Assembly: GCA_039621445.1 (NCBI GenBank)
Contig: CP154957.1
Location: 29,026,798-29,090,797, forward strand
Direction: 5' to 3'
DNA from: Euglena gracilis
Lineage: Eukaryota; Euglenida; Euglenophyceae; Euglenales
DNA: 64,000 bases
Under the pieces are notes generated by a model, which worked only from the letters and a program-made list of their open reading frames with translations, was not told the DNA's origin and did no database searches. Made by a program: the position numbers and the translations under genes. Within the stretch, counting starts at the first letter, position 1. Each line of letters starts with the position of its first letter. Below, in pieces: positions 49,649 to 60,037 of this stretch.

Positions 49649-49765
49649 TTACTTACAATCAGGGCACACCCAGGAGCCGTAACGGGGGGGAATCACCAAA
49701 CCCGCACAAACAAAATGCCACGGCAGGTGGCAGACGTCGCAAAGTATTTTACGCTTGCCGCCACG
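49649..49765 (-). pseudogene. PHD-finger fragment of a third recombinase/PHD copy
   Basis: The minus strand reads KRKILCDVCHLPWHFVCAGL, VIPPRYGSWVCPDCK-stop: CxxC, HxxC and CxxC of a PHD finger's second half, ending at the stop as in the other two copies. Its N-terminal partner (51,975-52,295) is on the same strand, 2.2 kb upstream, separated by palindrome elements and T/A-rich repeats. Whether they once formed one gene cannot be shown here. Confidence 0.65.
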
Positions 49766-49844
49766 CACGCCCATTGCCCCCCCGCAAAACCGCAAAAAAA
49801 CCGCAAAACTGCCCGAGTTTTGTTCCACCATCCGTTTGCTCTGA

Positions 49845-50225
49845 AACCGTGTCTGGGGGCTCCGGTTTCACGCCCGAACCGGCGTCTGGGACGCCGGTTC
49901 GGGCGGGAGATTTCTGTGCCGAACCGGCGTCCCAGACGCCGGTTCGGGTGTGAAATCGGCGTCTGGGGGACCCAAGATAAAAAGTGCCAAAAAGTGTCCA
50001 AAAGGGTTTGTAGATAGGTGGCAATCATATTTGAGCAGTTTTTGGGTGGTCTTGGGCCAGAAATTGGGGGGTTTTGAGGAACAATTTCCTTTTGGCCAAT
50101 TTTGGAGAATTTCTGAAGTAGAATACTGCGCAGCATGGCAGAAATCTAAGGCCATCTGCTGAAAGCCCTTGAGAAGAGCTTTCAATCGATGGGCAACATG
50201 GCAGCTGAAAAGTGGAATCCACGGT
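49845..50225 (-). repeat. GACGCCGG palindrome element, copy 2
   Basis: Inverted relative to 17,045-17,310 and 59,520-59,800, sharing AAACCCTTTTGG, CAAATATGAT, AAGACCACCCAAAAACTGCT and, with 59.5 kb, a further 150 bp (CATGTTGCCCATCGAT, AGCTCTTCTCAAGGGCTTTC). Translated matches (FQQMALDFCH; NWPKGNC) persist, but no long intact ORF exists. Confidence 0.85.
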
Positions 50226-50417
50226 TTCAAAAACTGTGTCCCAGACGCCGGTTCGGGACCGCCCGAACCGGCGTCCCAGGCACAGGTTTCACGCCCGAAC
50301 CGGCGTCTGGGACACAGTTCTCAATATAGATTCTGTTTCAAAGCAATCAGTTTTTTTGTATCAGATGTTCCTTTTTCATGTTTATGTTTTTGGTTTTCAT
50401 TTCAGTTAAAATTCCTA

Positions 50418-50483
50418 TTCACGAAAATATGCCCTGTTTTTTGTGAATACCTATTCACAAAAAACAGGGCATATTTTCGTGAA
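50418..50483. repeat. perfect 32-bp palindrome with CC spacer
   Basis: Arms 50,418-50,449 and 50,452-50,483 match at every base (TTCACGAAAATATGCCCTG and so on). A second, shorter inverted pair of the same word follows to 50,535. Confidence 0.99.
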
Positions 50484-50587
50484 TTGAAAATATGCCCTGT
50501 TTTCCGTGTTCACACCCACGAAAAACAGGGCAGGTGCCGGGCCTCTATTCACGGTTACAATATAAAAACCTATTTCCTGGGCCCGAC

Positions 50588-50793
50588 GCCTGTCTTGAAT
50601 TTCTACAGACACTAGCGGACTTCAGGCTGAATCCGTTAGTGTAAAACGATTTCCAAGACAGGCGTTTGTTAGTGTAAAACGATTTCCAGGACAGGCGATC
50701 GTTAGTGTAAAATGATTTCCAAGACAGGCGACCGTTGGTGTAAAACGATTTCCAAGACAGGCGATCGTTAGTGTAAAACGATTTCCAAGACAG
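50588..50793. repeat. hairpin plus 33-bp tandem array, copy 1
   Basis: CGCCTGTCTTG (50,588) and ACACTAGCGGA (50,609) pair with TCCGTTAGTGT and CAAGACAGGCG, then five 33-bp units GTTAGTGTAAAACGATTTCC, AAGACAGGCGATC. The same array recurs at 52,385-52,545. Confidence 0.9.
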
Positions 50794-50839
50794 ACAAAAA
50801 AGGTCCTAAAAAGGCAAGATGTGAGGAGTTAACCAAGGC

Positions 50840-51180
50840 TGCATAGAGGTAGAGGGATAGAGGTAGAGGTAGAGGTTTTCCAACCTCCTCTATCCCTCTA
50901 TGTCACCTCTATGTCAAAACAAGGTTGACGGCTTTTTTTTTGAAACAAAAAAAACATGTTTTTTTAAAAAAAATATGTTTTTTTTTAAAAAAACAAAAAA
51001 AACGTCATGGAGGGTTTGGGGGAAAAATTTTTTGCAATGTTTTTTTTGGGAAAAAGTGCATTTTTATCTCTACAACGTGCATTTTTTTGGGTTGAAAGCA
51101 TGATTTTTCGCACCAGAAAACACAGATTTGGAAATACTTTCACACATTTGGAAAAAAAAACTTCACAGGGGGTGTTCCCC
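50840..51180. repeat. TAGAGG repeat and A/T homopolymer repeat
   Basis: GATAGAGGTAGAGG words pair with CCTCTATCCCTCTATG (50,845-50,910). The T-run/A-run block with AACGTCATGGAGGG relates to 23.6, 28.3, 61.7 and 62.9 kb. A second TAGAGG hairpin is at 51,700-51,786. Confidence 0.7.
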
Positions 51181-51447
51181 CCATGACCCCCCTCCCCCAA
51201 CCCGACCTAAGACCCGTTTCGGCCATTTTTTCTGAAAAACTTGGCCGGTGATGCCTAATTTGACAAAATATTCCGGCAGATTTCCTAATTTTCGTTTGGG
51301 GGATTCCTATTTTGGAGCCTAAAAAGGATTTTTTCCCAAAAATTCGTTTTCGGTGATTTCTAATCTGGCCACCGAAAATGTGACCCCCCCTCGTGACCCC
51401 CCCCTGTGACCCCCCCGTGACCCCCCCCCCTCGTGACCCGAACCACC
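51175..51447. mobile_element. GTCAC/G-run element, short copy
   Basis: CCCCATGACCCCCC on the left, CCGTGACCCCCCCCCTCGTG then ACCCGAACCACC on the right; the core has CCTAATTTTCG and GATTTCTAATCTGG. The right terminus matches 17,817-17,835 inverted. Confidence 0.7.
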
Positions 51448-51974
51448 CGCAAAAAAATTTTCTTCAAAAAATGGTCATTTCGCAAGGAAAAAGGACAATT
51501 TTTGCTTTTTCAAAAAAAACATGGTTTTTTTGCGTTTTTTTTTAAAAAAACATGTTTTTTTGTTTTTTTTAAAAAAACAAAAAAAACGTCAACCCTGTGT
51601 CAAAAACCAAATGTCAAATCTATGTCAAAATTGCCATTTTCCGAGCAGATGGGGTGTTTTATGACCCTTTTTGAGGCCATTTTGGTACATTTTACAGACA
51701 TAGAGGTGACATAGAGGTAGAGGTAGAGGTAGAAGTGGTTGACATAGAGGTAGAGGCCTTTGACCTCTACCTCTACCTCTATGTAGCCCTGAGTTAACAA
51801 AACACAGCTGAGGCGGTGGTGCTGTTGATCACGGTGGACGTGGAAACGAAAGGGGGGACCCCGCAACGGGGACACAAGACGGCCAACAGATGCACATAAT
51901 GTGCGAGCTGCACAGGCAGCTGAAAACGTGGGAACAACGAACGGGAGCCTATTGCTCCATTGCCTTGTGGCAAC

Positions 51975-52295
51975 CGTCACACGCCCAGCCGAAACGGGGT
52001 GGGTGACACAAATTCACACACTTCCAATGCCACCGGAAAAATGGTGCGACGAGCCCAACCTCGCAAATATTCGTCCAACGAGTCATACTTTAACCCGTTA
52101 TCCGCACAAAAATCGACAATAGTCAGAAAATGTGGGATGCCGGATCGTTGGACGCCTTGCGCTCCGGAAAGTCTCTTGGTTTCTTTCTTAGCAAACAAGG
52201 GGCCGTTCACCGGGTCATCTGCCTCCTGCTTACCGCCCTCAGAAATTTTGCGGATCGCAGCAACAAATTCCTCGGGGGGGGGGGGGGCAAAGGTT
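51975..52295 (-). pseudogene. N-terminal domain of a third recombinase/PHD copy
   Basis: The minus strand reads PEEFVAAIRKISEGGKQEAD, DPVNGPLFAKKETKRLSGAQ, RSGIPHFLTIVDFCADNGLK, YDSLDEYLRGWARRTIFPVA to a TGA at 51,977. It aligns across its length with 12,670-12,930: EFVDALQK; CFTEYMGVCAAHGVQHATLD; EFFLGWARWRI. This supports a real, shared domain; the length of the match and the conserved LDE..xGWAR make chance unlikely. A helical recombinase SAM-like DNA-binding domain is possible but unproven. Confidence 0.7.
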
Positions 52296-52384
52296 TCAGT
52301 CCGGCCAACGCCACAAGGTTCGCCCGTTTAGCCATTAAGAACAAAAACTGAGGACAAGAAGAACATATCACCATCATCAAAGAG

Positions 52385-52545
52385 CAAACGATTTCCAAGA
52401 CAGGGATCCGTTAGTGTAAAACGATTTGCAAGACAGGCGACCGTTAGTGTAAAACGATTTCCAAGACAGGGATCCGTTAGTGTAAAACGATTTGCAAGAC
52501 AGGGATCCGTTAGTGTAAAACGATTTCCAAGACAGGGATGTGTTA
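52385..52545. repeat. 33-bp tandem array, copy 2
   Basis: Five units GTTAGTGTAAAACGATTTGC or ...TTTCC followed by AAGACAGGGATCC. The last unit is split by the insertion at 52,547 and resumes at 53,651. Confidence 0.95.
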
Positions 52546-52546
52546 G

Positions 52547-53650
52547 GGGGAGCACGCCGTCGGCCAGCCGTCGGCCAGCCGTGTGACTCACAGGAAAATG
52601 ACCCGAGCCACAGCCTTGCAATGCAAAAAAAAATTCGCCGCCAATCTCCCTTCAAGGTCATGTTCATCATTGGTGGAGGCTGCATTTTTGCCCATTTCAA
52701 GTCATTTTTTCATCATTTTTTGTGAATTTTGCCAATTTTGGACTTTTTTGACCATTTTTTACCATTTCGGCTTTTTTGGGGGGGTCATTCCACAGTCATT
52801 GTGAAGGGTTATTTGCCTAAATATTATTCAAATGACTAAGAAATGCTCAGCTGGTGTCCCACTGGCAAAATTTACCTAATAATGGACGAAAAAAGGCTCA
52901 AATATTGTGTGAAATGGTTTCGCGTGACTCAAAATTGTAGCCCATCTTGTAGAATTCGAAAGATAATTCAAAACGAACATCCGAAATTACGATTTGGCAC
53001 CCAACATGAAGCATTTGCACACCAAATTTAGGCATTAGGTGCTGAAATTACCATCACCCCCCCCCCTAAACGACCCCCCCCCCCTAAATGACCCTCCGGG
53101 GTCCAGGCCCAGACAATGGAAAATTTTTCAAGAAAAAAGTCTTCAAAAACGACCGATTTTTTTGAGATTTTCAGAATCGTGAGTTTTCCTTCTAGTGGAA
53201 ATGATGCCAGAGAACACAAATTTCACAAAAAAAATCCGAAAAAAAGGGGTGGGGGGGTGTCCGAGACCCTTTTTTCCCGACCCCCCCCCTAAGTGACCCC
53301 CCCCCCTAAGTGACCCTCCGGGGTCTGGGCCGGGACAAGAGGGGGGTCATTTAGGGGGGGGTGATGGTAAGCAATTTTCAACCCGACATATACATTTGCC
53401 ACTCATGCCAGCCAAAATTGTGCATTTTCCACATGAAAATGGGATTTTACACCCGAAATTAGGCATTTGCCACTCAAAATTAGGAATTTACACATGAAAT
53501 TAGGAATTTCCTCCACAAAATTAGGAATTTGCCTCTCAAAATTCGGAACTGGCATGCCAAATTAGGCATTTGCTACCCATATGAGATTTACAACCTGACC
53601 TGGCTTCCGTCACGCCGTCGGCCAGCCGTCGGCCAGCCGTGTGCTCCCCC
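52547..53650. mobile_element. 1.1-kb G-run element with TTAG target duplication
   Basis: TTAG at 52,543-52,546 and 53,651-53,654; removing the element restores a GGGATGTGTTAG-CGTAAAAC unit of the 33-bp array. Ends GGGGAGCACGCCGTCGGCC and, reversed, GGGGGAGCACACGGC. Inside: CTAAATGACCCTCCGGGG and CTAAGTGACCCCCCC arrays and a five-fold AAATTAGGAATTT repeat (53,450-53,570). No ORF is recognised. Confidence 0.85.
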
Positions 53651-53786
53651 TTAGCGTAAAACAATTTCCAAGACGGCGTAAGTTTTCTTGAAAAAAATGA
53701 CAAAACCGGCCAAAACTCAAGCCAGGTGCATCGGTCGAATGAATTTTCAAGACAGGCGTGCGGGCCCAGACGAAGTAGGTTTTAGT

Positions 53787-53885
53787 AAATCAACAGACAC
53801 TAACGATTTCAGCAGGGGCGCCGGGCCGCTCGCTTCGCTCGCACGGCCCGGCGCCCCTGGTGAAATTGTTAGTGTCTGTTGATTT
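53787..53885. repeat. 99-nt near-perfect hairpin
   Basis: AAATCAACAGACACTAAC at the left pairs with GTTAGTGTCTGTTGATTT at the right; the apex region is GGGGCGCCGGGCCG and its complement around a small loop. The CAGACACTAACG word also opens the hairpin at 50,605, so the two may be the ends of one element. Confidence 0.95.
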
Positions 53886-54426
53886 ATATATAGAAACCGT
53901 GGGCAAAGACAGCTGGTTTACAGCTGGTTGCAGAATGAATATGCATCTGAGATTGCCAATTTCCTCAATTGTAATCAATTATCCCTAAATAATTGCCATT
54001 TTTTTCCCAAACAATTGCCAGTTTCTCAAAACAATTGCAAATTTTCTGAAAACAATGGCCATTTTCTCAAGAATGAATGCCCACATGACAGTTGTGTTTG
54101 CCAGACAATTTTCAGTTTCATAGGTGTTTCTTTTCTCCGCAGATGTCTGATCTGAATTCCATGCCCCCCCCCCCAAGCTATCCCCCTTCCCCAAGCCATT
54201 CCCACAGGGGGGACGAGAGTGGCTCACTGACGTGGCATTTTTTAGGAAGAAGCTTCCAAAAAAGTGTTCAAAAATCAATTTTTTGGACGTTTTCAAAAAT
54301 TACTGTTTGGAAAATGTGCGTAAAAATTGACAAAAGGTGCCAAAAACTGGGCTGTCCGTGGTTCGGGTAAGGGAATAGCTTGTGGGGAGACCTGGGCTCC
54401 GAGCGGGAAATTAGCCATGGAACTTT

Positions 54427-54515
54427 TGGTGGTCGCTAGCGACCGAATTCTGGCGACCGGTCGCTAGCGACCGTTGGTGGTCGGTCCGACCGGTCGCTAG
54501 CGACCACCAAAAATT
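54427..54515. repeat. GGTCGCTAGCGACC palindrome cluster, copy 2
   Basis: The whole cluster is one large imperfect palindrome, from TTTTGGTGGTCGCTAGCGAC to GGTCGCTAGCGACCACCAAA. Confidence 0.9.
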
Positions 54516-54678
54516 CGACCCCCCCCTCAGAAAAGCCCCAGAGTTTGATATAAGGAGGGCGTATATGGTTTAGGTGGGGGGGTGTCCCCCCTCACCCCCC
54601 CCCTCCTGGCCCGCAGGGGGGGGGTCCGGACCCCCCCCCCCACCTGCCAGGGTGCCCACGTAATGGTATGCCCCGGAC

Positions 54679-55011
54679 ATGCTGAACCCAACCGCCGTCG
54701 ACCTGGACCCCTGGGCCGCATCTGCTGATGCCACCCCTTCGCCCCCCTCGGACGACGCGGGCACCCTCGACTCCGCGGACGACACCTCCGACGCCTCCAG
54801 CCTGGAGGACGTTGCAGACCTTCTCCTTGAACCCTACTGGCCAGTCAGCCACCTCCACCACAAGCCCTTTTTTTTCCCCTCCCCACAGTCAGACATGGAG
54901 AACACGCTGCCACACTCGGGAGATAGTCCTGCTTCCCTTGCCCCCCCACCTCCCCGATCTACAAGAGGACACTACCCAGTGTCTTGCTCCACGGTCGGAC
55001 ATAGCCCCTAG
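54679..55011 (+). CDS. possible small acidic protein, unknown
   Basis: From ATG 54,679: MLNPTAVDLDPWAASADATP, then a strongly acidic Ser/Asp stretch DDAGTLDSADDTSDASSLED, VADLLLEPYWPVSHLHHKPF and a Pro-rich end to TAG 55,009. The acidic, hydrophobic-spotted middle resembles an activation domain, but composition alone is weak evidence. It may be an exon or a chance ORF in GC-rich DNA. Upstream, 54,560-54,650 repeats a GTTTAGGTGGGGGGGT and CTCCTGGCCCGCAGGGGG block also seen at 56,800-56,885. Confidence 0.3.
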   Translation: MLNPTAVDLDPWAASADATPSPPSDDAGTLDSADDTSDASSLEDVADLLLEPYWPVSHLHHKPFFFPSPQSDMENTLPHSGDSPASLAPPPPRSTRGHYPVSCSTVGHSP

Positions 55012-55239
55012 GCCCTGCCCCCCGCTCCCCCCCCCCCCCGGTACAGCGCCACATCATCCTGCTGACCGGCCCCCCCGACGCCCCTACCGACCCGGGAGAA
55101 AACCGAGAATTAATAGAAACCCGCCGAGCGACCCACGCACGGGGATTATGAGGAGCTGCAGGAGGACTACCTACCCTGGGTTTTCCGACCCGTCGCGAGC
55201 GGGTACCAACCCCCTCCAGGCGGAGCCCCGGCCCTCTCT

Positions 55240-55345
55240 CTCTATATATATATAGCTCTCTCTCTCTCTCAAATCTCTCTCTTCTCTCTCTCTCCTCTCT
55301 TTTTCTCTCATCCGCTCTCTCTCTCTCTCTTCTTTTCCAGATTGG
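55240..55345. repeat. (CT)n microsatellites
   Basis: CTCTCTCT tracts broken by AT and TT; another perfect (CT)n at 55,494-55,521. Confidence 0.95.
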
Positions 55346-55483
55346 TGTGGAGTGTGTGGTGAAGGGGTGTGTGGGTGCGGGGGCGTCGGAGGTCGGAGGT
55401 GGGGTACTTTGTCTTTAGGTTTGCGATTCCAGAGGTGCTTGGTGTGACAGGTGTGAACGCAGGGCGTCCCCCCGGCAGCGCGT

Positions 55484-55521
<38 letters not shown>

Positions 55522-55689
55522 ATTCAAAGGAAAATTGTGCCTTTCCACCTGAACACATATTTTGGTACCCTCTGGAAGATCGCCACCATATCCTATACAT
55601 GTATCATCATTATTATTATTATTTTATTTTATCTTTTTTTTCCTTTCTTTTTATCTTTTATACGGTTTTTTTTGGAAAAATATTTTTAA

Positions 55690-55700
55690 ATTTTTTTATT

Positions 55701-55743
<43 letters not shown>

Positions 55744-55745
55744 TC
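55690..55745. repeat. (TTTA)n microsatellite
   Basis: About twelve TTTA units inside a 200-nt T-rich tract (55,600-55,785). From 55,790 to 56,480 no gene is recognised. Confidence 0.97.
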
Positions 55746-56489
55746 TATTTTTTTTATTTTTGTTTTCTTTTTTTTCTTTTTCAGCCTGCAGGTGGGGGTT
55801 GGGATATTTCCGGATCTCTCTGAAAAGCCCTTGCGCCCACATGATCCCCCGTGGTGTCCTCTGTGCCTCGGTCTTACCAACTCAACAGCAGTGCTATTCA
55901 CCCCCCCCCATTGTGTGGCTGCGTGGGCCGCTGTCTGCCCTCACCACGCAGCGCGATCAACCCGCCAGGCGTTGACGCTGACCCCCCGCGCACACTAACG
56001 TGTGCCCCGCACCGCTACCCCCCCTCTTCTGTAAAATCCCATCGTGGTCACTCAGCGGACCCGCAGTTCTAAAGACAGTAGCTGATTGGCCTCGAATTTT
56101 GATTGTCACCTACAGCGGGGCTACGGATGTGCGCCAGGGGGTTTCCATGAACGGAGAAGCAACAGGGGGGGGGGGAGTGGGGCACGACTATTGTGGCACG
56201 AGATGACCGAGAGGATGTAGCAGAGCTGACCTTAAGCCGAGAGGAACCGGGGCCTCTCGGGGAAGGGCGTGGCAGACTGAAAACAAAGCGAGACGGAAGG
56301 TAGGAGGCCCGGGGGACACGTACCCCTGTCAGGCTCTTTCCCCGATGAGAGAGTACCCCTACGGCGTTCTGTGATCCCCAACCCCCCCTCTCCTTGGACC
56401 TCGATGGTTTCCCCCCACCCCGCCCTGCAGCCCGTGACGACCCCCAACACCCTATCCTCCTCCCTCTCCTGCAGGGCCTCCTTGTCCTG

Positions 56490-56605
56490 CTTAATGCTTA
56501 ATGTCCGGGCTCCGGGGGTGCCCTCCTGCGTGGTGCTTGTGTACGCCCACGGTTGGAGGCACTGCGCTGCAACGCGGGGCACAAGAACTCCAACTCCAAC
56601 TCCCA
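56490..56605. repeat. ~110-bp repeat with hexamer tail, copy 2
   Basis: Matches 33,430-33,545 and ends with AACTCC units. It is followed by a poly-G/poly-C block (56,620-56,660). Confidence 0.75.
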
Positions 56606-56904
56606 CCTGCCAGGGGGGTCCGGACCGACCCTGGGGGGGGGTACCCGGGACCCCCCCAAAAAGGGTCGATTTTTTCCTCCGTCGCTTTGCACCGAAAATT
56701 TTTTGCATTTTTGGCAAATTTTTGCCCAAAAAGTGCCCAAAATGGCACTTATGGTCGTTTTGGGGGGTCAAAATTTTTTGGTCACCCGGACCGCGATACT
56801 GTTTAGGTGGGGGGGTTTCCCCCCCACCTCCCCCCCTCCTGGCCCGCAAGGGGGGGCTCCGGACCGCCCCCCCCCCACCTGTCCTTTTTTCACCCCCGGG
56901 GGAG

Positions 56905-57260
56905 CCCCCCCCCCCCCCCCCGGTGGACGACCAAGGGCGCCGAAGGTGCCTTAGGACTGTTTGTTTAACGGTGCGCGTGGCAATACATGCGCGCCTGGCC
57001 CTGGGTCGGTTACCCCCTGGAGGTTATTGGAGGGGGGGGGGGGGGGGGCGGCAGCCCCCCCCCCCCGGTGGACGACCAAGGGTGCCAAATGCGCCTTAGG
57101 ACTGTTTGTTTACGGTGTGCGTGGCATTACATGCACGCCTGGCCCTGGGTCGGTTACCCCCCCCCTGAGGGGATTTTGTTATTGGAGGGGGGGGTGCGGG
57201 GGGGGGGGGGCGGCACCCCCCCCCCACTAGCAGACCAAGGGCACCGAAGGCAGCCCCCCC
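56905..57260. repeat. GGATTTTGTTATTGGAGG family, ~150-bp tandem copies
   Basis: Two and a half units, each with GGACGACCAAGGGCGCCGAA-like hairpin, CTTAGGACTGTTTGTTTA, CATGC-CGCCTGGCCCTGG and long G and C runs. Confidence 0.85.
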
Positions 57261-57429
57261 CCGCTAGACGCGCGCGCACACACACACCTCAGCTGGCTGC
57301 CCAGATTGGCATTGCTGCAGTTTCTTTTGCCCGAAAGTATGGTAGTATCGTTTTGCATTACAACGGGGGGTTTTGCATTACATTCCAATGGGGGGGGGGG
57401 GGGGCGTAAAAATTTTTTGAGGGGGGGGG

Positions 57430-57530
57430 TCGAAATTTTGGTGGTCTCTAGCGACCGGTCGGTCCGACCACCAATGGTCGGTCGACCATGGTCAACGGTC
57501 GCCAGCGACCGGTCGCTAGCGAAGAAAATC
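57430..57530. repeat. GGTCGCTAGCGACC palindrome cluster, copy 3
   Basis: GGTCGGTCCGACCACCAATG and GGTCGCCAGCGACCGGTCGC units. Confidence 0.85.
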
Positions 57531-57730
57531 ACCGACAGCCCCGTCGCAAGGGCCACACTTCAGGCAAATCCCTGGCGAACACATTGTACCCATGTCGAGC
57601 ATTACCCCCCCCCCAGCTATTCCCGTCCACGGGACCCTTTACGGCCCAATGGGAACAGTGCTGGAGGGGTGAACACCTGGGGGACCCAGGTCTCCGGCTC
57701 ATTGCGGGAAATTGGCCGTGGAACTTTCAC

Positions 57731-58428
57731 ATATGGCACAAAGTGGGGCCCCCATACCTAGGGTATGGGGGGGGTTGGGGGGGGGGGATGGGGGGGGGTA
57801 TGGGGGGGGTATGGGGGTATGGGGGAAGGGTTTGGAGATGTTGTTGATGAGGTTTATGGCCCCTGGAACACTTGCATACGTCGTGGGATTTGACCACAAA
57901 GCGCGATTTGGCCACAAAAACAGATCGGTAGACAAGGATGAGGTTATTTTTTTTGCCGGGGGGGTCCGGGGGGGGCGGGAGCCCCCCCCCCCGGGCACTC
58001 GAACAGTTGCATACGTCCCGCGATTTGACCGCAAAGCGCGATTTGGCCACAAAAACAGATCGGTAGACAAGGATGAGGTTATTTTTTTTGCCGGGGGGTC
58101 CGGGGGGGGGGGGGAGCCCCCCCCCGGCACTCGAACAGTTGCATACGTCCCGCGATTTGACCACAAAGCGCGATTTGGCCACAGAAACAGATCGGTAGTC
58201 AAGGATGAGGTTATTTTTTTGCCGGGGGGGGGGCGGGGGGGGGGGGGGGGGGGCCCCCCCGCGGGGCCTGGAACCGTTGCATACGTCCCGCGATTTGACC
58301 ACAAAAGGGTCCAGGAGGCCAAAAAAAACGCTTCCGGGCAAAAAAAAAATTTGGGGTATGGGGGGGGTATGGGGGGTGGGGTATGGGGGGGGTATGGGGT
58401 ATGGGGGCCCCACTTTGTGCCATGACTC
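57731..58428. mobile_element. TGGCACAAAG MITE, copy C
   Basis: Same ends as copy B. Three and a half ~133-bp core units between shorter TATGGGGGG arrays. The core units of B and C are nearly identical, so both are recent relative to copy A. Confidence 0.9.
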
Positions 58429-58549
58429 TCGTGCCATGTGCTGTCCCGACAGTTGCGCTGTTCCAATTTGGAAAGCAAGCTGGATTTGTGCATTGCCGAC
58501 ACAGCAGAAACAACGCAGGCCGTGAACATTTCCAATGCATCTGCGACTA

Positions 58550-58569
58550 GTGCTGCTGCTGCTGCTGCA
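58550..58569. repeat. (CTG)n microsatellite
   Basis: Six CTG units within a reverse-strand ORF giving Ser or Gln runs. From 58,570 to 58,920 no feature is recognised. Confidence 0.9.
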
Positions 58570-58929
58570 CTCCCTCCACTTTGGTAGATCCCCTGTCATG
58601 TTTCAAACAAATTGTACAGGTAATTTGGCGGGACCTCGAATAGCATCGTGAATTTTTCTGCAGCCAGCAAGTGTTCCCTCCAACCGGGATGGTGTGCTGC
58701 TTTCTCGTGTCTGGCATTTTATTATGAGCCAAGTGGCAATTGGTTTTGAAAAAAAATTGCAGTCATGTTTTGAGACAATGGATAATTTTTGAGACAGGTT
58801 GCAACTCATTGCAAGACTGATGGCATTTCATGATGAGGCAGGTGGCAAATCATCGTGAGAATCGAGCAATTATTTTTGCAACCAGCTGTAATATTTTTTA
58901 TGCCTCGAAATCGGCCCAAATACGGTTTC

Positions 58930-59110
58930 TGTTATTGGAGGGCTGGAGGGGGGGGACAGGGGGTGGGGGGGGGGGTGGCAGCGCCCCCCAACCCCCCCCC
59001 CCCCCCGCGCTAGACGACAAAGGCGCCAAAGGCGATTTCGGGATTTTGTTATTTAGGGCCGGGGGGGGGGGTCCGGTGGGGTTGGATCCCCCCCCCCGAA
59101 GTCCGAAGGC
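58930..59110. repeat. GGATTTTGTTATTGGAGG family, further copy
   Basis: TGTTATTGGAGGGCTGG, G-run, C-run, CTAGACGACAAAGGCGCC and a second GGGATTTTGTTATTTAGGG block ending in TCCGAAGGCCGACTAAG. Confidence 0.7.
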
Positions 59111-59519
59111 CGACTAAGTTCATCAGGGTGCGTGTTTCGGCTAGTATACCTTCAAATAACACTGTGGGAACACATGTCCGGCCTCAGGGTGACCAACTGG
59201 ACCGACTAGTCGGGCTGACCAGTCCGACTACGTCCAAAGTTGGTCCGACTGCAAGTCGACCCAATTAGTTGGCCCGACCGCCCAATCGACTTGTGCCCGC
59301 TCTTATTTTCAGCGATCGTGTATTTCAAAATTTGACATCCTCCTTTGTCAAATCCCACAGTTCAGGTTGCATATTGCATATCAAACGAAAGCTCTCCCCA
59401 AGATTTTTCGCTTGGTACCCACAGAACTCAGCCAGATTGCACAGCGCCCTGAAAATCGGCAATCGCATTTTTCCGCATTTTTCCGACCCTGTTTGCAAAT
59501 TTGAAATTCCATTTTTCAG

Positions 59520-59800
59520 CTGCCATGTTGCCCATCGATCGAAAGCTCTTCTCAAGGGCTTTCAGCAGATGGCCTTAGATTTCTGCCATACTGCATGGTA
59601 TTCTATTTCAGAAATTCTCCAAAATTGGCCAAAAGGAAATTGTTGCTCAAAAAACCCCAATTTCTGGCCGAAAACCACCCAAAAACTGCTCAAATATGAT
59701 TGCCATATGTCCACAAACCCTTTTGGACACTTTTTATCTTGGGTCCCCCAGACGCCGGTTCGGGCGTGAACCCGGTGCCCCCAGACACGGTTTTATTGGG
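59520..59800 (+). repeat. GACGCCGG palindrome element, copy 3
   Basis: See 49,845-50,225. It ends CAGACGCCGGTTCGGGCGTG, CCCAGACACGGTTTT. Confidence 0.85.
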
Positions 59801-59825
59801 CTGGGGTGAGTCTCGTCATGGATAG

Positions 59826-59890
59826 GTTCGGTCAGGGTTAGGGTTAGGGATAGGGATACGGTTATGGTCAGGGTTAGGGATAGTATTAGG
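59826..59890 (+). repeat. short telomere-like tract
   Basis: CAGGGTTAGGGTTAGGGATA and variants, ten units. Confidence 0.75.
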
Positions 59891-60037
59891 CCATCCTTGC
59901 CTTGCGCACATAAAGAAATTTTCCTATTTTGGGCGGGGTGTACATTTTTTTGAATATGGGACGTTTTTTGACCGTTTCAAGGTCATTCCAATGTGCTTCC
60001 ATGCATTTTGAGTCATATTTTCTGAATCAAATTTCAA

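Noticed and set aside
50635-50793. 33-bp repeats as a possible CRISPR array
   Set aside because: There are no spacers; units abut.
57699-58599. ORFs of 237-290 codons
   Set aside because: The same artefact in MITE copy C.
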